Positions 42,192 through 53,900 of a DNA stretch of 64,000 bases are shown here, one piece after another. The stretch is from Echeneis naucrates (taxonomy: Eukaryota; Chordata; Actinopteri; Carangiformes; Echeneidae). Below the pieces are notes generated by a model, which worked only from the letters and a program-made list of their open reading frames with translations, made no database searches and was not told where the DNA came from. Numbering within the stretch: position 1 is the stretch's first letter; each line of letters opens with the position of its first letter. Both the position numbers and the translations under genes were made by a program. The stretch is from positions 11,963,623-12,027,622 of the forward strand of contig NC_042515.1 of NCBI RefSeq assembly GCF_900963305.1. Reading direction: 5' to 3'.

Positions 42192-42230
42192 GCACTTACG
42201 CTTCAGGAACATACACTTCCGGGTACGACT
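42192..42230 (-). promoter_or_regulatory. C1orf159 homolog first exon and ETS-type promoter motif
   Basis: On the minus strand CCGGAAGT (42215-42222) is a perfect ETS/GABP core. It lies just before a plausible non-coding exon end with donor GC/GTAAGTGC (exon end 42200). An acceptor just upstream of the ATG at 41105-41107 requires such a 5' exon. The surrounding 41820-42310 block is GC-richer and carries several CpGs. Confidence 0.4.
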
Positions 42231-42309
42231 TTCAAAATAAAACCCGGCTGTTTTTGGGCTTCACTGTATTCCCAGGTTGGCAGGTGACGCCGCTCACCGC
42301 TAATGGAGG

Positions 42310-43049
42310 CTGCAGAGCTGTTCAGCCGTGGACATGTAACCATAAGTGTGTGTATATTCTCTGAAAACTGCTTCACAGAAGTGAAAATCCAAAGGTTGAT
42401 GATTTCCTTGGCTCGTAATCGTCTCCTCTTTGGCCCACATCTCTGTTTGTGGCTTCTAAACGTTTCTTTTTCTCGACTTTGATATTAATTAAGACTCCAT
42501 ACTGATGCTTTCACTTACACTTCTGTTTAAGTCGTTACAGGAACACGAGAAAGGGATTTGGGCAGAAAACATATACAATAATACAAAAATTGAGTTCTCA
42601 CTCTGTACTTCCCAGGAAAAATAAATGTTTATAAACTATCAATACAGCATCACGGTATCTATTCGACTTTTGCTCGGACTGGATTCCCCCCCTTATGGTC
42701 CGTGAACGCAGCATGGCCTGCTTTTGAAAGGAAGTGTGGCGGGAGAAGCTGTGAGTTGCGTTTTTCTCTCTGGTTTGATGGTGAGTCCGATTTTAGAAAT
42801 TTACCATGACTAGCTTTTGGCACAGATTTAAAAAGTCTGGTTTAACAGTAAACGGTAACTGTTATTATTGTTATTATTATTATTATTCCTGTGATAGTTA
42901 AAAGTAAACTAATGACTGATGCATTTCGTACATTAGGCTAATGATAACTAGGCTAGCTTGCATGACTCAACATGTTTCAGCTGTTGATGCTGTTAAAAAA
43001 CCAAAACTGCTGCTAACTTGTTATTTTAACCAGCAGGTCTCCGCAGACG
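42310..43049. other. Divergent spacer between the C1orf159 homolog and iho1
   Basis: No gene is seen. The stretch near 42700-42770 (GGCGGGAGAAGCTGTGAG) may hold the iho1 transcription start, and an acceptor at 43035-43036 precedes the iho1 start codon by 13 bases. Confidence 0.4.
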
Positions 43050-44452
43050 ATGAATCATTTGAAGAACATAAAGGAAATGCTGAGCATCCAAACTGGAAGC
43101 AGGTTTTTGATAACTATAATGTGTTCCTTATTAACACTTTCCCGTCCAAACGTTTGACATGTACTGTCTATATGGCTGCTCTTAGTATTTTTAAAATGAA
43201 AGACACTGAGCTCGCTTATAGCATCAGGAAATACAAAATGATCTACAGCATTACACCAATGTAGCAATAATTCAATGGCAGCTATTGTGATAGCGAGAAA
43301 TGATAGTTTCATCAGTTTTCCTTTTCTAGATTAATAATGTTGTGGCATTTGGTAGGCAACAATTAAAACAACTGTCAGATCTATCTGAGCCGCATTCCCA
43401 TATGAAACAATATTTAGCTCAATGCCACATTCCCACACTTTGCTTTTATTTATTTGTGTTTCACTTAACTTGTAAAACCTTTTGGGGACAAAATACTCAG
43501 CAGGAATGCGGCTACCAGCGGCTACTCCAGTATGACAGACTCTCAGTTATTCTTTGGGTCTCAATTTTGGCCTGAAAACTCTCAGGGTGCATCTCAGGAT
43601 ATGAGTTTGTCATCCAGGACCTCCCTGCAAAGTTCCCAAGAGGTGAGATTTATCAACTTCATCCTGGTGTTGGTGAGGCCGTAAGATCATCTGTGTGCAA
43701 AGACAGTAGGCCAATTGCTTATAGTGTTATTGTCTTTTTGTAGTGTAGTTACTCACATTGTATTTAAAAGTGACCTTAGTAATGTGTTTAGTGAGACAGC
43801 TGAAGCTCTAGATATTTGCGTGGGAGCTATGCTGAGACATAAAAAAAAACCAAACAAACAAACATTGAAAAAAAAAAACACTATTTCGGCGTTATAATAT
43901 TTGTGATTTTATTTCTTTAGTAAGTTTAATACATACAATGTAACATAATGCATATCATGTATGCCCATAAGTACGTATCCTATATAAGATATTTCCATTT
44001 CTGTTGTACACATTTATCTATCCCCTTAATGAGTCAGCCCCCGCTTGGGCCGTTTGAAATGTAAAATTTGAAATTGAATTTGAAATTTGAAAATTAATGA
44101 GCAGATATGGTTCATAGCCTACTTTCACTATTGGTAGGAAGACAAGGTGTTTTGGTTTTATAATTTCCATGTTACAATGACCTAAATACAGGACCAGGAT
44201 GTGTACTAATTATATAAACATAAGTGTGTATTAATAATCTTTCAGATAATGTGAAAGAAAGGTGTCTTTTTAACGTGTGATTTTTTTCTCTGTTTAGGGT
44301 AGCGATTCAAAGTTTTCAATCAGTTACCACACTAAACCTCTGCTGTTTGGAGAATTGAAGGATAAATCCAGATGTTTTGCAATACTGGATAAATTTGAGG
44401 AGGACAAGAAAAAGGCAAAAGAAAAAAATGACAGGTACTTGTTGGATTTATA

Positions 44453-44490
<38 letters not shown>

Positions 44491-46004
44491 GTGTGTGTGT
44501 GTGTAAACACAATACAATTACAATTAGAGATTATATGAAAAATCACAACATAAAAAAATAAGAGTCATAAGGATTTCTTTACAATATTAATGATCTTACT
44601 TTCTACCAGTGACCATTTGGCCAAAGAATGTCAACATATGAGAGAGACTCTTAATGATGTAAGTGATAATTGAATTTTTTCTATTATACAGCTTCTCATC
44701 AATAGATATGATGCATTAAAAATGTCTTTCAGATTCAACAAATGCTTGGTGGCACAGAGAGAAATATGGCTGTCTGCCAGACTGTCCTTGAAAAATTTGA
44801 CAATTTTGCATCAACATGTAAGTTTACAAAAGGACAGATGTGTTTTTATTTGAAATAGCCTTTAGTATTAATCTGGTGAACTCGTGAAAACAGGCAGTGT
44901 GTAATATTTATTGTCACCAATGGATGGTGCACTTTGTCCAACAATAGTTCCCAGACAAATGTGCACCTAATTTTATAAAATTAGTGAGAGGTTTTAGGAT
45001 TTTATTTTATTTGAGTTATTCTATTCTATTCTATTGACTTTTTGCCTCTTTATTGGTTCATCCAGTGCAAAATAATTTGAATGGTCTTCAGAGTGACATC
45101 TCGAAGCAGTTTCAGACTTTTGTAAATGAATTGAATTCCCACAAAGATGTGATGACAAAGCTGGAAGAAACAGTGAAAAAGGTTAATACCATAATTCTTT
45201 TAATGACATAAAAAGAGAAACATTTCTTATTAGTGATGATGATTGTTAATTTTTATCCTTAAGAGTGGAGACACTATCGCAGAACTTGGTTCAAATTGGC
45301 AGAGTTTAAAGAGTAGTCTTGAGAGCCTGAAAGAAGAGCAGCAGAGAGAACAAAACATACTTGCAGAGATGCTGAAGCTGCTCACCAGCCTGGTCTCTCA
45401 GATTTCAGCCAAACCCAGCTCAATGGACAGTGCCACCCAAAGGACACCAGGGCTGGATCAGTCCCTCTCCAACATCCTGCAGGGCAACAAACTTGAAGAC
45501 AAGCAGCATCAATCTACATCGAATAATTCTGAGGACAAGCAGGGTGAGCTCCCCCCTCAGGATCCCAGTTCCAGCAATGTGAAGAAAAAATCTACTCTCA
45601 GAGGATACAGGAAGCGCAAAAAGAGGCCATCCGTACTCTCACAGAGAAGTAAGCGTGTTATCCAGGATGAAAACAGTCAACCTCTGATAAATGGCAACAA
45701 ACAACTGAATGATTCAGTACCTCGCTGTGAGCACCATGATCTTAACGTGGTAACCAGTCGGGACGATCTCAACCCAGAGTGTCCAATAGCACTGAACAGA
45801 GGGAAGAAGTCCAGTGAAGCTTTGGGGCATATCATGACCCCTCTCGGCTGCTGGTCTCAGGACAGCAACAGCTCTTCATGCCTCACAGGAATTGACTCCA
45901 TCCTAGACAAGATGGTAGCTGAGTCTAAGACGAGGACCCCTTTGAAAACAGGGTCCCTCTGGCAGTTGTTTGACATGAGTTATGATTCTGATTTAGGCTC
46001 TTAG
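43050..46004 (+). CDS. iho1: IHO1 (CCDC36), interactor of HORMAD1, meiotic DNA-break factor
   Basis: Seven exons (43050-43102, 43504-43642, 44298-44434, 44610-44658, 44733-44817, 45066-45181, 45264-46004) sum to 1320 nt, 439 residues. The N-terminus MNHLKNIKEMLSIQTGS matches the human NIKEMLSIPSGSG motif. Then come YSSMTDSQLFFGSQFWPENS and KFSISYHTKPLLFG, both recognisable in human IHO1. Next is ILDKFEEDKKKAKEKND and a long coiled coil (about residues 105-240), and then a disordered basic tail (RKRKKRPSVLSQRSKR). The C-terminus LWQLFDMSYDSDLGS is acidic and serine-rich. In mice IHO1 sits on unsynapsed chromosome axes via HORMAD1 and with MEI4/REC114 promotes SPO11 breaks. Start and first exon were chosen by the NIKEML match, which removes the longer upstream frame. 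Exon-1 donor AG/GTTTTT is weak. Confidence 0.9.
44456..44504. repeat. (GT)n microsatellite
   Basis: About 24 GT units with one GC interruption begin 22 bases after the donor of iho1 exon 3. Confidence 0.95.
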
Positions 46005-46346
46005 AGGATGAGTGAGGGATTCATGACACTGCAACCTGTCTTTCTTTGGGCAGTTCAAGCCAGAAAGATTTAACCTTATATTTACAATTACATGTGACCA
46101 TTCTTCTTGATTCTGTAGAATCAATTTTTTTAAAAGATGAACACATTGATAAACGTTTTTTTGTCTTGTGGTGGGATAGTTAGGAAATGGTGTAAGAACA
46201 AGTTAAGGACAACATGACCCGCAGAGAATTGCGTATTTTTAATCTTTATATTCATTTTTCTGATGAAAAAAAATATAGGCCACTGTGAAGTTCCTGTAAT
46301 TGAACTTGAACTCATTCATTACATGTCCTGCTGACTTTACAATGAA

Positions 46347-46352
46347 AATAAA
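46347..46352 (+). terminator. iho1: Poly(A) signal of iho1
   Basis: AATAAA 343 bases after the iho1 stop. Confidence 0.6.
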
Positions 46353-47188
46353 CTGAAATGCTTAAATAATTACTCAGAAGTAATGTTATATATCGTACAA
46401 ATACTTTGTCCGTTATGTGTTGATTTTCTAAGGGTGCGTTGTGTTATAGTAGTTGTAACTAAAAGTACTTTGCCTCCTCACATACAGGTCACCAATAGAC
46501 ACCACTCTCCTTATTTCCACACTATTGCTTTCATGAAAGAAAGATTAAGGACTATGGTGTGAGTCTCTGTTCAAACCACAACAACCAATCCATAATATTG
46601 AGGTGCATATTTATTCGCACAAAAGCCATTAAAGCTGCTTTACAAAACATCCCCAAAGAACACACATTGATTAACTTAATCAATTACATTGTTTAAACAT
46701 ATGATTTGTTCAAAGTTTAACTATTCAAAATATTTCCTAGTTTTTACTAGTTTTACCTGATCTGCCATCTCCATGGTCAATTCACCATAATGTTAGTATT
46801 ATTAAACTTGTAAAGATAGGGTTAGTATGAATGGAGAAATCTATCATTCTAAACATAGTTCATATCGAAATATTTCCTCATGTCAAAGGATATCATTTAA
46901 TAATGTTACATATGCACTATCAGCTAAGAACTACTCAGTTTCAGGTGGTAAAGTTTCTCTTCAGATTATACCTAATGAAATAGAAAAAGGAACAAAAAGA
47001 CTATTTACAAATTATCACCCTCATTTAAGAACGTGCAAATCATTAACCACAGATCCTTTTTCATGCAAAGCACCAGACCTTTTCTGCTTAGAAGAAAATG
47101 CTTTTGGCCCAGCAATAAGTGCAGCAATAATTAATCATTCATTTTCTTCACCAATTCTACCAGACTTTGATCTGACTTGACCAGCGTA
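46353..47188. other. Convergent spacer, probable kbtbd12 3' UTR
   Basis: No recognised gene. A minus-strand AATAAA (about 46608-46613) is a candidate end for kbtbd12. A 117-codon plus-strand frame at 46827-47180 resembles no protein family I know and is antisense to this UTR. Confidence 0.45.
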
Positions 47189-49493
47189 TCACAGTTTTAC
47201 TAGGTCTGCAGGAGGGGACATGAGTCCCCTTGGGTTGAGACTTGCCACCAAGCAGACATCATAGTTGTCGTGCATCAGAGCACGGCGGGCCACCACTGTC
47301 CACCGGCTCTCCCAAGGATCCAACTCTAAAATGTCCTTTGTTATGTCATCATGGCGACCTGGGGGTTGTCAAGAAGAAGGAGCATTACTTTCACTTGGAA
47401 CTCCCTTTGAGTGTCTGGATTTTACTGGATCTGGGTACTGCTTTGTTACCTGCTCCTTTATAATATCCACACACGTAAATCTTTCCTCCAACCACGCCTG
47501 CATTACAGGCATTTGTGCGCAGGGAGAGCTGTGCACACGGGAGAGGAGGACCATCTCTCCAGAAATCTCCATCTGTGTTGTAGATCTCCACAGCATCGAG
47601 GCAGTGGCGTGACTGCCCACGGTCTACACCTTCACAGCCAATGCCACCTATTGATGCAAAATTTCATCATTAAATTTGATCAGTTTTACATCTTACAAAA
47701 ATTCAGTGCATTTGAAATAACAGAACATGTAATTTAACAGTACAATTAAAAGAAATCATTGTACCCATTACAAAAATTTCATCATTGAGAACCACAGCAC
47801 TGCAGCGGTACTTTGAGTACTTCATGGGACACAGTTCTGTCCACTTGTTTGTATTTGGATCATACTCCAGAAGCCGGTTACTTAGACATTCAGGGTCGTC
47901 ATCTGTCCGGTATGACTGGGTGGTTGAGAGCAAAGGAGGGTTTAACGAAATAGGTACAGAGATCATACTGAATGTGTGATTTTGTCGTAGATTCCAAAGG
48001 AAACAAGCTGAATGTACGTTTTTGAATAATTCCTGGGAAAAAAGCAGACATGTTTTTTTATGTCACCTGTGGGGTTTGACCACCCATCACGTACAGACGA
48101 CCCTTCATTCTGACCACACTGTGATAGGCCAAAGGCAAAGGCAGGGGTGCTGCACTCCGCCAGGGCCCGCCCTGCAGGGACCATCTCTCCACACAGTTTG
48201 TGATTAGAAACTGGTTCTTCAGTCTCATCTGCCCACCCAGAAGGTACAGAGTGTCACCCAGTGATCCCAGAGCGTAGGAATCACGGTACTCTGCTGAAGT
48301 CATACGCTCCCAGCTTCCTTGGGCCTCTACTTTGTACCTGCAAACCAAGACAACCACATTTGTTATGTATGTGGGGAGAGCCAACTCGTGGACAGATGCA
48401 TTGCTTCACATTCATCATACCTGTAGACCTCAACATTCATGACCTTCTCTCGGGCCATTCTGCGCACGCCTGCCTCGCCTGCAACAATAATGTCATTTTC
48501 TTCAGTTACTACCCCGGCACCAACATACCCCAGAGCCTCTCCATACCGGGGCGAAGTCACGTAGTAAGTTCGGCCTGTGGATGGGGCATAGCAGAAACTG
48601 CGCTCAGTGAAGTTTCCGTATCTTGACCGAATCCCTCCGCCATCATTTCCAATACAGAGCAGCAGATCTGTGGTCTCCATTCCATAGCGCAGCTTTAATT
48701 TACGTGGCACAGCTGAAAAATGCATTGCTGTGACCTCCAGGGCTTCATTCACCATCTCCAAACACTCAGAATTAGCCAGAAGAGCTGTGTTTCTATTCAT
48801 TGCCTCTCGTAAATAACCAGGGCTTATGAGCGGCAAGCGGACCTTCTTCAGGAGCTCTGGGAGGTGTAGAATACGAACCTCTCCTTCCGTCAGACTGCTG
48901 TGTTTGACCCAGCGCAGGACCACATCAAGGATGGTCTCCTCTCTGGAAACATTAAGGTCATCAGAGTTCAGCAGCTTCCCCAGCTGATGAGCTTCCAGCT
49001 CCAGGATCTCCTCATTCTGGCAGACTTGGACGAAGTGCTGCCTCAAGAAACGCTGAGCATGGTCGGCCAGTTCCTCTGCGCCAAGGTCACGAGCAAAGTA
49101 ATACACACCGAGGCAGTTGGAGGCATCCATGTTTTCTGTCATGTGCTGTTGACAGCGAGAGAAGACGTCATCCATCTGCAGCAGAAAAGCTGAGATGGAG
49201 ATTCCCTGCACATTGGAGTTAGTGAGAGGAAGGTCGGAGCAGTACATGTAGTTCAAGAGAAGAGCCAAGCTGTCTGCTGGGGTGTCACGCAGGAATATTT
49301 CTCTATTGGTGCACTCACGAAGGCCACATGTGAACATAACACGGAAGTAAGGACTGAAGGCAGATAGGACAACCCTGTGACAGGGAAAGCTGATGCCCTC
49401 AGCCACCAGTACCACGTCTGTCAGATGCTCTGTCTCCCTCATCCTTCTCAACTGGTTGAGCAGCACCAACCCATGTTTGGCCGTCAGATCCAT
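47189..49493 (-). CDS. kbtbd12: Kelch repeat and BTB domain-containing protein 12
   Basis: Five minus-strand exons (48421-49493, 48067-48337, 47765-47915, 47450-47647, 47189-47358) sum to 1863 nt, 620 residues, near the 623 I recall for human. Parts in order: BTB about 20-130 (HLTDVVLVAEGISFPCHRVV, AFSPYFRVMFTCGLRE); BACK about 135-240 (DASNCLGVYYFARDLGAEEL, LNVSREETILDVVLRWV); a linker LKLRYGMETTDLLLCIGN specific to the KBTBD12 group; then kelch blades including YALGSLGDTLYLLGGQMRLK and EYDPNTNKWTELCPMKYSKY, and the last exon with ILELDPWE-like LDPWESRWTVV and MHDNYDVCLVASLNPRG. BTB-BACK-Kelch proteins usually serve as substrate adaptors of CUL3 ubiquitin ligases. That role is inferred from the family. 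Its target is not known to me. Confidence 0.93.
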
Positions 49494-50994
49494 TTTGTTA
49501 TAATATCAATGCTCTTCACAAATTTACGCGGGTTGTTATGCACTTATGATCAACTAGAGAAGAAACTCTGTGTGAAAAACACAAAGAAAAAAGTGTAAGC
49601 AAAGTTGAGCTGCCATCAGTACTGCATCAAACCCCAAGTTTACGTTAGTGTGGAATTAGTTAGCAGTATTAAAGCCCAAGCAACTATTTTGTTTTTGCAA
49701 AATGTTTATAATTATTTCACTTAATTGACACAAGGAGTGAAAAGTTATCAGACTATTTATGAAAGCAATCCTGGTGAAATATAATAAGAAACCTAAATTT
49801 TATATTTATATTCATATATAAGGTTAGGGCTATATATAGCAAAATAACATCATTGTTTGTGTAAAGCAGCATGTGCTCTCTTACAAATTGCTACTTTTAA
49901 CCATATCATGCACACAGGCCCCACCGGACATGTCTTACCAAAGTCATCAGTGCCTTTTCTGTTATCTCCGATCTAAAAAGACCTGTGGATATCCATGTTT
50001 TTCATCCAGCTACATGTATTGTTGACGCTGAGTCAGGGGGGTTAGTGTGCGTCTGAGCAATTGCAAGAGAGAAAGATACGTTCCCCTCCGCTGCTGTGGC
50101 CCTCTGAGCCACTCACCCAAAAATAGACAGTGTTGTGGCTGGGCCAGATAGAAACTGGGTCAAAAAGGTCTGCGCTGCCTGTGGAGCTTTGGGTTTTAAA
50201 GCATCAGCGGTAATAAATATTGTGAATCCTCTTTACATTTATAAATTCACTCTTCTGCAAGATTTGTTTGATTTGTTTTGGGCAATTCTACGTTCAGTTT
50301 GTGTGGCTCAGTTACGTGCACGCAGTCCTGGAATGACTGTAATGAAGTTGGCAGCTGGGATTCAGATTTCATACCCCCTCTTAAAGGCCCAGTATATGCT
50401 GCGCACCCACATGTTTCAGGAAATCAGGAATCAGGCTCTTTATTATTATACTATTAAATATAATCTTTCACATCCATATTCTTGAGACTTTTGTCTCAGA
50501 CACAATACAGCTCTGGGGTGTATTTAACTTTAAAAAAAAAAAAAAAAAAAAACAACTTGAATTTTAAATATCTTGATGAACATTTGAGCCCATAATAAAG
50601 ACTCACTTGACCAGTGTAACTTGACTTCTATTTGACATTTCATGGTTCATTGGTTTTACTTTTGCTAGTAAATGGAAAAACAGAGACGATGGAAATACAC
50701 GTGTTAAACATCATTTGAAAATGTTCCCCTCTTTTAACCAGATAATTGGATCCTGTTCCTCCTCTGGTCAGTGTCCATCATCAATGAAAAGGCTCTGCCC
50801 ACAACATCCTTACTACAGTTAATCGTTAAACTATATGATGAGGCTACATATGCTGGTTCAGCTGCTCTTTTCTCAGAACTGAAGCATCTGCTTTTGATAA
50901 ACAGTTGGATGCAAAGTTTGCCATCTTTGGGATAAATCGTATCTACGTCATTAAAAGGTTAAAAGAAGGTGCAGAGGTTGAGCCACTGAGCCTG
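49494..50994. other. Divergent spacer between kbtbd12 and slc26a6
   Basis: This holds the 5' ends of both genes but no recognised coding exon. CCAAAAATAG near 50118 is close to a CArG/MEF2 word. A 30-codon in-frame extension of slc26a6 (50905-50994) is open, but I do not take it as coding because the family N-terminus aligns from the ATG at 50995. Confidence 0.4.
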
Positions 50995-53900
50995 ATGGAC
51001 TCTGCACACAGGTTAGGGAAATACAGAGTGGAGAGGGAAGTTCTGGATGAGCAGAGATTGGAAGAGGTAACGCTGAGAAAAGCACACTCTGATACTCGCC
51101 CTTCTCTAATTGAGCAGCTTAAAAACTCCTTAAGGTAAAGTAAACTTGGTGAATTTGATTCCCACTGTACTGTAGTATGTAAATGTCTGTTCTGATCTCT
51201 AAAATGACCAAATCCATTTTTCCTAAATTTAGGATTTAAAGATATCCCCCAAAAGTTAAGTGTTTAATTTCTGCCTGTTTTTCCTTCAAATCCCTCCAGA
51301 TGTACAGTACCCCAGCTGAAACGAAGGGTGCTGAGCATCTTACCTATATTATACTGGTTGCCCAAATACTCAGTTTGGGACTATGGCATGCCAGACCTCA
51401 TCTCTGGGATTAGTGTGGGTATAATTCACCTGCCTCAAGGTATGATGTCGTCCTTCATAGTAAAGTAAATGCCATCGGGATTCCAATATACTGACTTCCA
51501 TGAGTTATATAACCTACAAGCAACAATATTTGTAGCAATTCATCTGCTTCCACAGGTATGGCTTATGCATTGTTGGCTTCCTTACCTCCTGTATTTGGAC
51601 TCTATACTTCCCTCTATCCAGCATTAATCTACTTCTTTTTTGGAACATCGCGTCATATTTCCATTGGTAAGTCCAGAGAGAGCCGAACAAATGATAATAA
51701 TGACAATCAATAATAACATTCACCTTTTGCTATGTTCAGGTACATTCACTGTGCTCAGCATCATGGTGGGCAGTGTGACAGAAAGACTTGCTCCAGATTT
51801 GTATTTCCTCAAAGTGAATGAGACAAACATAACAGCAGAGGTGGACACAGTTGCACGGGACTCCTACAGGGTGCAGGTCGCAGCTGCTACTACTGTCTTA
51901 GGAGGACTCATTCAGGTCTGGCACAGCATCCAACGGTGATAATATATTTCAATTCTGGTATTACAGCTGCGAAACTCATTTAAGCAAAGATGGTTGTTTT
52001 TGTGTAGGTGGTACTGGGCTTGGTAAAGTTTGGCTTTGTGGGGACGTACCTATCTGAGCCTCTGGTGCGGGCTTACACAACGGCTGCTGCAGCTCATGCT
52101 GTCGTGGCACAACTGAAGTACATTTTTGGTGTTTCGCCCACACGGTTCAGTGGTCCGCTGTCACTGGTCTATGTAAGTTCTCTCAAGTATTTGGTTTTCA
52201 TACATACAATACTGATCTGTATTAGTATAATGTATTGTCCTTAAATTGTTGAAATATGAAAAAGGAACATCCAAGTTTAATATTCTCACTCAGAAAAGAG
52301 CTTAACCAAGTTTTCTCATTAAGTCAAACAGTTTTTCTGGGCTACCATTGCTTTAGCGCTCTTCCACTGACTTTCTCATTTTCCTAGTTCATTGCACATG
52401 TATCAGTCACATATGCAATGGAACTCTGTCATGAGAATGTCGGAAATATTTTTTCATTGACTTTTTAATCTTTGCAATCAGTCCTGTATAATTTGGCTTA
52501 CATCCATTATCTGTGTTTAACTTAAATGTGCATTTATAACAGTAACAACTCTTAACTCACTTGGTGTTTTACCTTTATCCTCAGACTCTGAGGGATGTTT
52601 GCTCCCTGCTGCCACAGACTCATCTTCCCACCCTGCTAGTCAGTGCTGTGTCTATGGTGTTTCTGGTAGCAGCCAAGGAGCTCAACTCCTTCCTCAGTCC
52701 AAAGCTGCCAGTGCCTATCCCAGTGGAGCTCATCACAGTCAGTTGGCAAAAGAACACACGATCTAGGCTCACTTTATATTATCACATTTGTGTTCTGTGC
52801 TGATGTTGCAGCATAAAAAAAAAAGAAAAACAGGCACAGGGGAACCAAGCAGCTGAATCGGCTGTTTTGTCAGTGCCTTTGCATTTGTGCAGTTCACAGC
52901 AAAAGAGAGAGATTTATGGTTAATAATTAAGTCCACATCAGCAATATGACACCAGATTTTTAATGATTAAGGATTTGTGTTTTTTGTTTTTTTTTCCTTC
53001 ATCTTGTTCTTTTTATGTATATGTATGTATTTATGTGTGATTGCTTCAGATTGTCGCTGTAACACTGATATCAAACTACGCCCACTTGAACAGCAACTAC
53101 ACAATTTCAGTTGTTGGAGAAATTCCTTGTGGGTAAGCATTTGGATTAAGCATTCATTATATATTTATCATATTCTTTTTTCATGCTAATTGATCTAATT
53201 CTCTATCTTTGCGCCAGATTAAGTCCCCCCGAAGTTCCAGATGTGACCATATTTGGGGAAGTTATTGGTGATGCTTTTGCACTGGCTATTGTTGGATATG
53301 CTATATCAATTTCACTTGGAAAAACCTTTGCACTAAAGCACGGGTACAAGGTTGACAGTAACCAGGTGAGACAGAATTCACATTCAATATGTTAAATAAC
53401 TGTGCTGATACCACGAACATACAAGTGTTTTCAGAATTAATTATTTTGGCTTTACTTTGTCTTCGAATTCTGGCATCTGTCTGCTCTCCACTGAAGGAGC
53501 TGGTGGCTCTGGGTCTCAGTAATGTGGTGGGAGGCTTCTTTCAGTGCTACTCTGTGTGCCCCTCCATGTCGCGAAGTCTCGTCCAAGAGACCACTGGAGG
53601 AAAAACACAAGTGGGTGAAGACCAGAAGCTACAATTACAAAAACAACATTGCAGATATAGATAATTAAAGTGTCAGCCTTGCCTCTCATGCCAAAGTAAT
53701 CTATATCTATCTGAACTACATGCCAAATCAGTTACCACCACTAAATGTTGGAAAACCATGTGATCACTGTCCACCTCCACTGAATGATGTCAACATAAGC
53801 GATCTTTTCTATGTTCACAGATGGCTGGAGTGGCCTCCGCTCTGATTGTGTTTGTGACCATACTGAAACTTGGACCACTCTTCCAGGAATTGCCAAAGGT

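Noticed and set aside
46827-47180. A 117-codon plus-strand frame between iho1 and kbtbd12
   Set aside because: It lies antisense to the probable kbtbd12 3' UTR, has AT-driven composition and resembles no known family. No splice or promoter signal supports it.
50905-50994. Upstream in-frame start for slc26a6 (30 extra residues)
   Set aside because: The added residues do not resemble any SLC26A6 N-terminus. The ATG at 50995 aligns better, although RNA evidence could reverse this.
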